Of a stretch of 64,000 nt of DNA, positions 17,787 through 26,047 are shown in pieces. The stretch spans positions 1 to 64,000 of the forward strand of contig NZ_FMBW01000044.1 in the NCBI RefSeq assembly GCF_900091725.1. The letters are read 5' to 3'. Under the pieces are notes generated by a model, which saw only the letters and a list, made by a program, of their open reading frames with translations, ran no database searches and was not told where the DNA came from. Both the position numbers and the translations under genes were made by a program. Source of the stretch: Streptomyces sp. DvalAA-43 (GTDB lineage Bacteria > Actinomycetota > Actinomycetes > Streptomycetales > Streptomycetaceae). Positions within the stretch are counted from its first letter, which is position 1, and each line of letters opens with the position of its first letter.

Positions 17787-18095
17787 CGTTCGTCTCCCTC
17801 GTCACCGCCGATGGGCTCCGAGCCCACCACCCGGGCGCGAGGGTGTCAATGCACGCGGGTGGTGTGCCGGAAATGCCCGAGGGCGCGGGCGGGGCGGGGG
17901 CCGGTGGGCCGGGCGGTGGACGGCAAGGATGACGCCGGATGGCCGAAATCAGCGGACAACTTACGGAGAACGGGCCCAGAGGGAACGGAATGTGACCCTC
18001 GGCACGTTCAATTCGTTGTGATGACGCCGATGTCTGTGGCCGAGCCCGCCGGGTAGGCGTGCTGTGTCCTGATTCCCCACGGCCAGGAGGCCGCC
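17787..18095. other. Divergent intergenic region, GH84 gene / malQ operon
   Basis: Gene-free stretch that must carry divergent promoters. A GGAAC (17977-17981) with CGTT 18 bp downstream loosely recalls an ECF promoter, but the spacing is unconvincing. I see no CsnR-like palindrome and no clear DasR-type site. Confidence 0.4.
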
Positions 18096-18365
18096 ATGCA
18101 CGCTGCCGCGAAGCTTCTGCTCCCCGTCCTCCCCGAGCAGACGTCCGGTCCCGCCGCCCCGCCGTTCGACGCGCTCCCGGCCCTCGTGCCCGGCCCGCTG
18201 ACGAGCGAGCAGCCGCTCGCCGACGCGATACCCCTCACCAGCGAGCCGCCGCTCGCCGACGCCACCCCCCTGACCAGCGAACCCCCGCTCGCCGTACACG
18301 CCCCGCTGACCAGCGAGCCGGCCGCGTCCGGCGGCACATGGGGCATGGAGTTCCCAGGAGTCTGA
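18096..18365 (+). CDS. Small tandem-repeat peptide coupled to malQ
   Basis: 89-residue peptide with no recognised family. After a short N-terminus (MHAAAKLLLPVLPEQ) it holds three and a half copies of a 12-residue unit, PLTSEPPLADA with variations (about 33-75), then a Gly-rich tail. Codons differ between copies, so the repeat seems kept as protein, not as recent DNA duplication. The ATG has a strong CCAGGAGG Shine-Dalgarno. Its TGA directly abuts the malQ ATG (TGAATG), so the two are translationally coupled. It lacks a signal peptide and Cys. Possibilities are a leader for coupled translation, a partner of MalQ, or a precursor of a modified peptide; nothing here decides among them. Confidence 0.7.
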   Translation: MHAAAKLLLPVLPEQTSGPAAPPFDALPALVPGPLTSEQPLADAIPLTSEPPLADATPLTSEPPLAVHAPLTSEPAASGGTWGMEFPGV

Positions 18366-20576
18366 ATGGGCTTGTCCCGGCTCGCCGCACTGCACGGCGT
18401 CGCCACCTCCTACTCCCCGTCCGCCGAGGTGACGGTGACCGTCCCCGACGACACGGTCGTCGCCGTGCTCGGCGCGCTCGGGGTGGACGCCACCACGCCC
18501 GAAGCGGTACGGGAATCGCTCGCCGCCGCCGAGTCCGCGGCCCGCTCCCGGCTGCTCCCGCCGACGCTGGTGGTGTGGACCGGTGAGCCGCTGCCCGCGC
18601 CCCTGACCGCCCTGCCGCCCGGCACCACGCTGGAGATCGCCCTCGAAGACCCCGCTCAGGCCCCGCCCCCACGGATGCGCGTTCCTGTCGACCGGCCGGA
18701 TCCGGCCGTTTCGCCCTGGGGCGCCGCCGGGCGGACGGACCCGGCGGACGCGGAGGGGGCGGGAGCGCCCCCGCTCCCCGCCTGGTGGGCCGAGCCGCCG
18801 CTCGGGGTGCACCGGCTGGCCGTACGGGCGCCCGGCGGCCGGACCGCGACCGGCACGCTCGTCGTCGCCCCGCCCCGGGCACCCCGGCCGCCCGCCCGCG
18901 CCCACGGCTTCCTCGTCCAGCTCTACTCCCTGCTCTCCGCCCGCTCCTGGGGCATGGGCGACCTCGGGGACCTCGCCGACCTCGCCGCCTGGTCCGGGCG
19001 CACCCTCGGCGCCGGATTCGTCCAGGTCAACCCGCTGCACGCCGCCGTGCCCGGCCGCCCCACCGACCCGTCCCCGTACCGCCCCTCGTCGCGCCGCTTC
19101 CCCGACCCCGTGCATCTGCACATCGAGTCCATCCCCGAGTACGGGCACGTGCCGGACCGGGGCACCCTCGACGACCTGCGGCAGGACGCCGCGACGCTCA
19201 GCGACACCGTTCTCAACAAGGGCGCCCTGATCGACCGCGACGCCGTCTGGGACCTCAAGCGCCAGGCGCTCGAACTGGTCCGGCAGGTCCCCCTCACCCC
19301 CGGCCGCCGCGCCGCCTACTGCGACTTCCTGGCCGAGCAGGGGCAGGCCCTGGAGGACCACGCCCTGTGGTGCGCCCTCGCCGAGGTGCACGGCTCCGAC
19401 TGGCACTCCTGGCCCGCCGGGCTGCGCGACCCCCGCTCCGAGGAGACCGCCCGCGCCCGCGGCGCGCTGCTGGACCGGGTCGACCTCCACTGCCGGCTCG
19501 CCTGGCTGACCGACGGCCAGCTCGCCGCCGCCCAGCGCGCCGCCCTCGACGCGGGCATGGCCGTCGGCATCGTCCACGACCTCGCCGTCGGCGTGCACCC
19601 CGGCGGCGCCGACGCCTGGGCCCAGCAGGACGCCTTCGCGCACGGCATGTCCGTCGGGGCGCCCCCGGACGCCTTCAACGCCCGCGGCCAGGACTGGGGC
19701 CTGCCCCCGTGGCGCCCGGACGTCCTCGCCGCCTCCGGCTACGCCCCGTACCGCGGACTGCTGCGCGGGCTCCTCGCCCACGCGGGCGCCCTGCGCATCG
19801 ACCACGTCATGGGCCTGTTCCGGCTCTGGTGGGTGCCCGAGGGGCGCCCGCCCACCGAGGGCACCTATGTCACCCACGACGCCGAGGCGATGCTCGCCGT
19901 CCTCGTCCTGGAGGCGCACCGGGCCGGCGCGGTCGTCATGGGGGAGGACCTCGGCACGGTCGAGCCGGGGGTCCGCGAGGCGCTGGCCCGGCGCGGTGTG
20001 CTCGGCACCTCCGTCCTCTGGTTCGAGCGGGACTGGTCCGGCACCGGCCGCCCCCTGGCCCCCGAGGAGTGGCGCGAGGGCTGCCTCGCCACCGTCACCA
20101 CACACGATCTGCCGTCCACCGCCGCCCGGCTGACCGGCGATCATGTGACGCTCCGCCACCGCCTCGGCCTGCTCACCCGCCCCCTCGACCAGGAGCTGAC
20201 GGCCGACGCCGCCGACACCGCCGAGTGGCTGGGGTATCTCGCCAGGCTCGGGCTGCTCCCCGAGGGCGAGGGCGACGAGGAGGGCGCCGTCCGCGCCGCG
20301 CACCGCTTCCTGCTGCGCACCCCCGCCCGCCTGACCGGCGTCTGGCTGCCCGACGCGCTGGGCGACCGCCGCCCGCAGAACCTCCCCGGCACCTGGGACC
20401 AGTACCCCAACTGGCGCCTGCCCGTCGCCGACGCGGAGGGCCACCCGGTCACCCTGGAGGAACTGACCGCCGCACCCCGCCTGCACCGGCTGATGGAGGT
20501 CTTCCGGCCGCCCGGGGACCACCCGGAACCAGACCCCGGAACCCCTCCGCACGACCACCCGCACGCCCACCCGTGA
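18366..20576 (+). CDS. malQ: 4-alpha-glucanotransferase (amylomaltase, GH77)
   Basis: 736-residue cytoplasmic enzyme that transfers 4-alpha-glucan segments between maltodextrins in maltose/glycogen metabolism. The extended N-terminal region (about 1-165) is usual for actinobacterial MalQ. The GH77 barrel shows SWGMGDLGDLADLAAW (about 197), PYRPSSRRF (about 240), LRIDHVMGLFRLWW with the nucleophile Asp (about 478), GEDLGTV with the acid/base Glu (about 526), and TTHDLPSTAARLTGDH (about 580). Length is normal. ATG 18366 follows the preceding stop directly with CAGGAG 5 bp upstream of that stop. No other maltose genes adjoin it. Confidence 0.95.
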   Translation: MGLSRLAALHGVATSYSPSAEVTVTVPDDTVVAVLGALGVDATTPEAVRESLAAAESAARSRLLPPTLVVWTGEPLPAPLTALPPGTTLEIALEDPAQAPPPRMRVPVDRPDPAVSPWGAAGRTDPADAEGAGAPPLPAWWAEPPLGVHRLAVRAPGGRTATGTLVVAPPRAPRPPARAHGFLVQLYSLLSARSWGMGDLGDLADLAAWSGRTLGAGFVQVNPLHAAVPGRPTDPSPYRPSSRRFPDPVHLHIESIPEYGHVPDRGTLDDLRQDAATLSDTVLNKGALIDRDAVWDLKRQALELVRQVPLTPGRRAAYCDFLAEQGQALEDHALWCALAEVHGSDWHSWPAGLRDPRSEETARARGALLDRVDLHCRLAWLTDGQLAAAQRAALDAGMAVGIVHDLAVGVHPGGADAWAQQDAFAHGMSVGAPPDAFNARGQDWGLPPWRPDVLAASGYAPYRGLLRGLLAHAGALRIDHVMGLFRLWWVPEGRPPTEGTYVTHDAEAMLAVLVLEAHRAGAVVMGEDLGTVEPGVREALARRGVLGTSVLWFERDWSGTGRPLAPEEWREGCLATVTTHDLPSTAARLTGDHVTLRHRLGLLTRPLDQELTADAADTAEWLGYLARLGLLPEGEGDEEGAVRAAHRFLLRTPARLTGVWLPDALGDRRPQNLPGTWDQYPNWRLPVADAEGHPVTLEELTAAPRLHRLMEVFRPPGDHPEPDPGTPPHDHPHAHP

Positions 20577-20643
20577 TCCCGCCCCGACCCCGTACGGCAC
20601 CCCCGGGCGCGCGCCCCTCGCGGGCGTTCGCTACGTTTGCACC

Positions 20644-20874
20644 GTGGACAAGAAGAACGCTATGCGCGCCGGCGCCGTCGCGGCCGGAACGACGCTGATG
20701 ATGCTGCTCATGTCGTCCCCCGCGCTCGCGCTCACCCGCGACGACGGTGACGACCCGGGGCCCGGCCTGAGCGCGATGGAGACCATCGGCCTCTACGTCG
20801 TGGCACCCATCGTCCTGTTCCTGGTCATCGCGGGCCTGGTCATGGTCCTGGACAAGTCCAAGAAGCAGGCCTAG
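20644..20874 (+). CDS. Small secreted or membrane protein, function unknown
   Basis: 76-residue protein starting at GTG 20644. It has a Lys-rich start, a hydrophobic signal-like segment (about 8-30, ending SSPALALT), a short acidic linker (DDGDDPGPG) and one membrane helix (about 46-70, IGLYVVAPIVLFLVIAGLVMVL), then a basic DKSKKQA tail. Proteins of this shape are common in Streptomyces and lack a known role. Its last five codons form the first copy of a repeat that continues past the stop. Confidence 0.75.
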   Translation: MDKKNAMRAGAVAAGTTLMMLLMSSPALALTRDDGDDPGPGLSAMETIGLYVVAPIVLFLVIAGLVMVLDKSKKQA

Positions 20875-20932
20875 GCCCCAACGGGTCCGAGAAGCAGGCC
20901 TCTGGGACCCGACAGGTCCGAGAAGCAGGTCC
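20856..20932 (+). repeat. Three spaced copies of a 17-bp repeat at the end of the small membrane gene
   Basis: GTCCAAGAAGCAGGCCT (20856), GTCCGAGAAGCAGGCCT (20885) and GTCCGAGAAGCAGGTCC (20916) lie 29 and 31 bp apart. The first is the 3' end of the coding region; the others are non-coding copies downstream. Flanking GGGACC/GGTCC segments could form hairpins. Confidence 0.7.
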
Positions 20933-21044
20933 AGGACCCGCACGCTCGTCCCGGGTGCGCCGCAGGTACTCCCCGAGTACCGCGCGGCGCACACGCATGT
21001 CCGCGACCGGGCGCCCCGCCCCCGGCGCCGGGTAGGTTGCGGCC

Positions 21045-21968
21045 ATGATCGAGTGGGACGTCAAGAAGCTCCGCATCCTGCGCACCCTGCGCGACCGGGG
21101 CACGGTCACCGCGACCGCGCAGGCCCTGCTGATGACGCCCTCCGCGGTCTCGCAGCAGCTCTCCAGCCTCTCCCGACAGCTCGGGGTGCCGCTCCTGGAG
21201 GCCCAGGGCCGGCGCGTCCGGCTCACCGACGCCGCGCACCTCGTGCTGCGCCACGCCGAGGCCGTCTTCGCCCAACTGGAGCGCGCCGACGCCGAGCTGA
21301 CCGGCTATCTGCGCGGCGAGGCCGGCGAGGTGCGGATCGCGGCGTTCTCCACGGCCGTACCCGCCCTCGTCGTACCGGCGATCCAGCGGCTGCGCGCCGA
21401 GGACCGCCCGGGACCCGATGTGCGGGTGCGGGAGGCGGAGGCCGCGCAGGCGTACGAACTCCTGGTCACCGGTGACGTCGACCTCGCCCTCTCCCTCGCC
21501 GCGCACGCCCCGACCGCCCGCGACCCCCGGTTCGTGGTGCTGCCCCTGCTCGCGGACCCGCTGGACGTCGCCCTGCCCACGGACCACCGCCTCGCCGCCG
21601 CGCCCGCCCTCCGCCTGGCCGACCTCTCCGGCGACCGGTGGATCTTCGGCGGCTCCGGTCCCTGGTCGCAGATCACCACGGCGGCGTGCGAGGCCGCCGG
21701 ATTCGTGCCCGAGCAGGCGCACAGCGCCTCCGGCTGGACGGCGATCCTGGCCATGGTCGAGGCGGGCATGGGGGTGGCGCTGATCCCGCGCATGGCGTCG
21801 GCGGAACGGAGCGGCCGGGGCGGCGTGGTGATGCGCGTCCTCGACGCCGACCAGCCGCGCCGCCATGTGGTGGCGGCGGTACGGCAGGGCGCCGAGCGGG
21901 GCCCCGCGGTGGCCAGGGTCCTCGCGGCGCTCACCGCGACGGCCGAATCGTTCACTTCAACTGAATAA
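21045..21968 (+). CDS. LysR-family transcriptional regulator
   Basis: 307-residue LysR regulator: N-terminal winged HTH (about 5-65, VKKLRILRTLRDRGTVTATAQALLMTPSAVSQQLSSL), a linker helix (QLERADAELTGYL) and a two-lobed effector domain (about 93-290). The starting motif IEWDVKKLRILRTLRDRGT is typical of a Streptomyces LysR subgroup. It lies 34 bp upstream of the allantoicase gene on the same strand, so it could regulate or be co-transcribed with it. No divergent target is present: its upstream neighbour points the same way. Confidence 0.88.
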   Translation: MIEWDVKKLRILRTLRDRGTVTATAQALLMTPSAVSQQLSSLSRQLGVPLLEAQGRRVRLTDAAHLVLRHAEAVFAQLERADAELTGYLRGEAGEVRIAAFSTAVPALVVPAIQRLRAEDRPGPDVRVREAEAAQAYELLVTGDVDLALSLAAHAPTARDPRFVVLPLLADPLDVALPTDHRLAAAPALRLADLSGDRWIFGGSGPWSQITTAACEAAGFVPEQAHSASGWTAILAMVEAGMGVALIPRMASAERSGRGGVVMRVLDADQPRRHVVAAVRQGAERGPAVARVLAALTATAESFTSTE

Positions 21969-21974
21969 ACCGTG

Positions 21975-21986
21975 CGAAAACTTTCG
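21975..21986. promoter_or_regulatory. Inverted repeat between LysR gene and allantoicase
   Basis: CGAAA-N2-TTTCG, a short symmetric element in the gap before allantoicase. It could be an operator. The arms are only 5 bp, so chance cannot be excluded. Confidence 0.3.
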
Positions 21987-22023
21987 ATGGACCTGATGGG
22001 TCATGGACCGTGACAGTGGGTGC

Positions 22024-23163
22024 ATGACCTTCGACCAGAATGAGAACCACCACGAGGACCCCCACGCCAACGACGCGGCCCCGTACGGCGGTGGTGACCC
22101 GTACGCCGACTACCGCACCACCGACCTGCCCTTCACCGAGCTCGTCGACCTCGCCGACCGCCGCCTCGGCGCGGGCGTGATCGCCGCCAACGACGAGTTC
22201 TTCGCCCAGCGCGAGAACCTCCTGGTCCGGGAGCGCGCGGCCTTCGACCCCGAGCACTTCGGCCACAAGGGCAAGATCATGGACGGCTGGGAGACCCGCC
22301 GTCGGCGCGGCGCCGACGCCGAACACCCCTTCCCGGCCCCCGACGAGCACGACTGGGCCCTGATCCGGCTCGGCGCCCCCGGCATCATCCGCGGCATCGT
22401 CGTCGACACGGCCCACTTCCGCGGCAACTACCCGCAGCGCGTCTCGATCCAGGCCACCGCCGTCCAGGGCTCGCCCAGCCCCGCCGACCTCCTCGCCGAC
22501 GACGTGAAGTGGGAGGAGATCATCCCGCCGACCCCCGTACGCGGCCACGCCGCCAACGGCTTCGAGATCACCGGCGGCCGCCGCTACACCCACGTACGCC
22601 TGTGCCAGCACCCCGACGGCGGCATCGCCCGCCTCCGCGTCCACGGCGAGGTCCTCCCCGACCCGTCCTGGCTCGCCACGCTCGGCACGTTCGACCTGAT
22701 CTCGGTGCTGAACGGCGGCAGCTACGAGGACGCCTCGGACCGCTTCTACTCCTCGCCGACCCAGATCATCCTGCCCGGCACCTCCCGCAAGATGGACGAC
22801 GGCTGGGAGAACCGCCGCCGCCGGGTCCGCGACACCAACGACTGGGTCCGCTTCCGCCTCCCCGCCCAGGGCGCGGTCCGCGCGGTCGAGATCGACACCG
22901 CCTACCTCAAGGGCAACGCGGCCGGCTGGATCGCCCTCCAGGGCCGCAACGGCGAGACCGGCGAGTGGTTCGAGATCATCCCCCGCACCAGGCTCCAGCC
23001 GGACACCCCGCACCGCTTCCCGCTCCGCGCCCAGGCGATCGTCACCCACGTCCGCCTCGACGCCTTCCCGGACGGCGGCGTCGCCCGTATGCGCCTGCAC
23101 GGCAGCCTGACCGAGACCGGCGCCGCCGAGCTGGCCCGCCGCTACGAGGAGTCCGGCGCCTGA
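22024..23163 (+). CDS. alc: Allantoicase
   Basis: 379-residue enzyme that hydrolyses allantoate to ureidoglycolate and urea in purine catabolism. It shows the two tandem allantoicase jelly-roll repeats: FGHKGKIMDGWETRRRR with WALIRLGAPGIIRGIVVDTAHFRGN, then SRKMDDGWENRRRR with WVRFRLPAQGAVRAVEIDTAYLKGN. A conserved N-terminus contains GGGDPYADYRTTDLPF. ATG 22024 fits family N-termini; ATG 22003 upstream in frame is an alternative and neither has a strong Shine-Dalgarno. No allantoinase, urease or malate synthase gene is next to it. Confidence 0.92.
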   Translation: MTFDQNENHHEDPHANDAAPYGGGDPYADYRTTDLPFTELVDLADRRLGAGVIAANDEFFAQRENLLVRERAAFDPEHFGHKGKIMDGWETRRRRGADAEHPFPAPDEHDWALIRLGAPGIIRGIVVDTAHFRGNYPQRVSIQATAVQGSPSPADLLADDVKWEEIIPPTPVRGHAANGFEITGGRRYTHVRLCQHPDGGIARLRVHGEVLPDPSWLATLGTFDLISVLNGGSYEDASDRFYSSPTQIILPGTSRKMDDGWENRRRRVRDTNDWVRFRLPAQGAVRAVEIDTAYLKGNAAGWIALQGRNGETGEWFEIIPRTRLQPDTPHRFPLRAQAIVTHVRLDAFPDGGVARMRLHGSLTETGAAELARRYEESGA

Positions 23164-23267
23164 CCGGACCCCGGGCCCTCCCCGCTCCCGCCCGTCGGAC
23201 GGCTGCGCGTCCGCGCCCGCCCGACGGGCGGGTCTCCAGCGCTCGGGCCGTCCGGCACACGCATACG

Positions 23268-23300
23268 GGAAGGGGCGCCCCCGGGGGAGGCGCCCCTTCC
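23268..23300. terminator. Bidirectional terminator, alc / pepN
   Basis: Perfect 12-bp inverted repeat GGAAGGGGCGCC/GGCGCCCCTTCC with a 9-bp loop, between two convergent genes. Confidence 0.85.
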
Positions 23301-23319
23301 TGTCGCACCGGTCAGTGCG

Positions 23320-25896
23320 TCACACCGTGGCCGCCGCCGCGTCCGCGGCCTGGGCCTTCAGGGCGCGCTCGACACCCGAACGGGACTCCGACACCAGCCG
23401 GCGCAGGGCCGCGCCCGGCTCCGCCGCCGACAGCCAGGCGTCCGTGGCGTCCAGCGTGGCCTGCGAGACCTGGAGGGTCGGGTAGAGGCCGATCGCGACC
23501 TGCTGCGCCATCTCGTGGCTGCGCGAGTCCCAGACACCCCTGACCGCGGCGAAGAACTTCTCCGCGTACGGGGCCAGCAGTTCGCGCTGGTCGGTCTGGA
23601 CGAAGCCGGAGATGACCGCCTCCTGGAGGGAGTTCGGCAGCGTGTCGGACTCGACGACCGAGGCCCACGCCTCCGCCTTCGCCTCCTCGGTGGGGCGGGC
23701 CGCCCGCGCGGTCGCCGCGTGGCGCTCGCCCGCCGCCGTCCTGTCGCGCTCGTACTCGGCGGCGATCTCGTCCTCCTCGAGGAGACCGGCGGCGGCGAGC
23801 CGCTCGACGAACGCCCAGCGCAGCTCCGTGTCGACGGCCAGGCCCTCGACCGTCTCCTTGCCGTCGAGCAGCGACTGGAGCAGGTCCGTCTGCTGCGGGG
23901 TGCGGGCCGTCGCCGCGAAGGCGCGGGCCCAGGCCAGCTGGTGGTCGCTGCCCGGCTCCGCCGCGCGCAGGTGCGCGAGGGTGGCCTCGGTCCACTGGGT
24001 CAGCCCGGCCTCGCGCCACTCCGGCGCCGCGTACAGGTCGAGCGCCAGCTTCACCTGGTGGTGCAGCGACTGGACGACGCCGATGTCCGTCTCCTTGCCG
24101 ATGCCGGCGAGCACCAGGGCGAGGTAGTCGCGGGCCGCCAGCTCGCCGTCGCGGGTCATGTCCCAGGCCGAGGCCCAGCACAGGGCGCGGGGGAGGGACT
24201 CCGTGAAGTCGCCGAGGTGCTCGGTGACGACGCGCAGCGACTCCTCGTCGAGCCGGACCTTCGCGTACGAGAGGTCGTCGTCGTTGAGCAGGATCACGGC
24301 GGGGCGGGCGGTACCGGCCGGGAACGGCACGGTCGTGTGCGTGCCGTCGACGTCCAGCTCGATGCGGTCCGTACGGACCAGCTTGCCGGCCGTGTCGAGG
24401 TCGTAGCAGCCGATCGCGATGCGGTGCGGCCGCAGCGTCGGTTCGCCCTTCGCACCGGCGGGGAGGGCCGGGGCCTCCTGGAGCACGGTGAACGAGGTGA
24501 CGTGGCCGTTCCCGTCCGTCTCGATCTCCGGGCGCAGGATGTTGATGCCGGCCGTCTCCAGCCACGCCTTCGACCAGGTCTTCAGATCGCGGCCGGAGGT
24601 CTCCTCCAGGGCGCCCAGCAGGTCGGACAGCCGGGTGTTGCCGAACGCGTGCGCCTTGAAGTACGCCTGGACGCCCTTGAAGAACGCGTCCATGCCGACG
24701 TACGCCACCAGCTGCTTCAGGACCGAGGCGCCCTTGGCGTAGGTGATCCCGTCGAAGTTGACCAGCACGTCGTCCAGATCACGGATGTCCGCCATGATCG
24801 GGTGCGTGGACGGCAGCTGGTCCTGGCGGTAGGCCCAGGTCTTCTCGACGTTGGCGAACGTGGTCCAGGAGTTCGGCCACTTCGAGCCCTCGGCGTACGC
24901 CTGGCAGGCGACCGAGGTGTACGTGGCGAACGACTCGTTCAGCCACAGGTCGTTCCACCACTCCATGGTGACGAGGTCGCCGAACCACATGTGCGCCAGC
25001 TCGTGCAGGATGGTCTCCGCACGCCGCTCGTACGCCGCGTCCGTCACCTTCGAGCGGAACACGTACTGGTCGCGGATGGTGACCGCGCCCGCGTTCTCCA
25101 TCGCACCGGCGTTGAACTCCGGGACGAACAGCTGGTCGTACTTGGCGAACGGGTAGTCGTAGTCGAACTTCTCCTGGAACCAGTCGAAGCCCTGCCGGGT
25201 GACGTCGAAGATCGCGTCCGCGTCGAGGAACTCGGCCAGCGACGGACGGCAGTAGATGCCGAGCGGGACGGACTGGCCGTCCTTCTCGTAGCTGCTGTGC
25301 ACCGAGTGGTACGGGCCGACGATCAGGGCCGTGATGTACGACGAGATGCGGGGCGTCGGCTCGAAGGACCAGACGTCGTCCCGGGGCTCGGGCGTCGGCG
25401 AGTTCGAGATGACCGTCCAGCCCGCCGGCGCCTTCACGGTGAACCGGAACGTCGCCTTCAGGTCCGGCTGCTCGAAGCTGGCGAAGACCCGGCGCGCGTC
25501 CGGCACCTCGAACTGGGTGTAGAGGTACGCCTGCTGGTCGACCGGGTCGACGAAGCGGTGCAGGCCCTCGCCCGTGTTGGTGTACGCGCAGTCGGCGACG
25601 ACCTTCAGCTCGTTGGAGCCCGCGACCAGGTGCGGGAGCGCGATGCGCGAGTCGCGGAAGACGGCCGCGACGTCCAGCGCCTTGCCGTTCAGCTCGACCT
25701 CGTGCACGGCGGGGGCGATCAGGTCGATGAAGGTCTCCGCACCGGCTTCGGCGGAGTCGAAGCGCACGGTGGTCACGGACCGGTAGGTGCCGCCCTCCTG
25801 CGCTCCGGAGAGGTCGAGATCGATCTCGTACGCGTCCACGGTCAGCAGGCGCGCCCGCTCCTGTGCCTCTTCGCGGGTCAGATTCGTGCCAGGCAC
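23320..25896 (-). CDS. pepN: Aminopeptidase N (M1 zinc metallopeptidase), copy 1
   Basis: 858-residue cytoplasmic M1 aminopeptidase that trims N-terminal residues from peptides. It shows the exopeptidase motif GAMENAG (about 262), the zinc site HELAH (about 298) with the downstream Glu of LNESFATY, a catalytic-domain Tyr region, and a C-terminal ERAP1-like helical domain (about 520-850). The start MPGTNLTREEAQERARLLTVDAYEIDLDL at 25896 is the standard actinobacterial N-terminus. It is monocistronic between two hairpins. A clear paralogue lies at 32255-34876. Confidence 0.95.
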   Translation of the reverse strand: MPGTNLTREEAQERARLLTVDAYEIDLDLSGAQEGGTYRSVTTVRFDSAEAGAETFIDLIAPAVHEVELNGKALDVAAVFRDSRIALPHLVAGSNELKVVADCAYTNTGEGLHRFVDPVDQQAYLYTQFEVPDARRVFASFEQPDLKATFRFTVKAPAGWTVISNSPTPEPRDDVWSFEPTPRISSYITALIVGPYHSVHSSYEKDGQSVPLGIYCRPSLAEFLDADAIFDVTRQGFDWFQEKFDYDYPFAKYDQLFVPEFNAGAMENAGAVTIRDQYVFRSKVTDAAYERRAETILHELAHMWFGDLVTMEWWNDLWLNESFATYTSVACQAYAEGSKWPNSWTTFANVEKTWAYRQDQLPSTHPIMADIRDLDDVLVNFDGITYAKGASVLKQLVAYVGMDAFFKGVQAYFKAHAFGNTRLSDLLGALEETSGRDLKTWSKAWLETAGINILRPEIETDGNGHVTSFTVLQEAPALPAGAKGEPTLRPHRIAIGCYDLDTAGKLVRTDRIELDVDGTHTTVPFPAGTARPAVILLNDDDLSYAKVRLDEESLRVVTEHLGDFTESLPRALCWASAWDMTRDGELAARDYLALVLAGIGKETDIGVVQSLHHQVKLALDLYAAPEWREAGLTQWTEATLAHLRAAEPGSDHQLAWARAFAATARTPQQTDLLQSLLDGKETVEGLAVDTELRWAFVERLAAAGLLEEDEIAAEYERDRTAAGERHAATARAARPTEEAKAEAWASVVESDTLPNSLQEAVISGFVQTDQRELLAPYAEKFFAAVRGVWDSRSHEMAQQVAIGLYPTLQVSQATLDATDAWLSAAEPGAALRRLVSESRSGVERALKAQAADAAAATV

Positions 25897-25990
25897 GCGG
25901 TCATCTCCTTGGTATGCGATGTTTTCCGGTCATCCTTCCACGTCATCCGCTCCGGCGGGGGTCCCGGGCGGCGGTGGCCGGAAGCGTACG

Positions 25991-26025
25991 AAAGGGCGGC
26001 CACCGCACCCCGGTGGCCGCCCTTT
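25991..26025 (-). terminator. Terminator of asd
   Basis: Perfect 15-bp inverted repeat AAAGGGCGGCCACCG/CGGTGGCCGCCCTTT with a 5-bp loop, 22 bp past the asd stop. Confidence 0.88.
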
Positions 26026-26047
26026 CCGTTTCCGTGTCCGTCCGGCG

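Noticed and set aside
17977..18003. ECF-sigma-type promoter GGAAC-N18-CGTT
   Set aside because: The spacer is longer than usual for GGAAC/CGTT promoters and neither flanking gene has a known stress link.
17961..20600. Open minus-strand frame of 879 codons opposite malQ
   Set aside because: Antisense to a clear GH77 gene, Gly/Arg/Gln-rich with no family motif.
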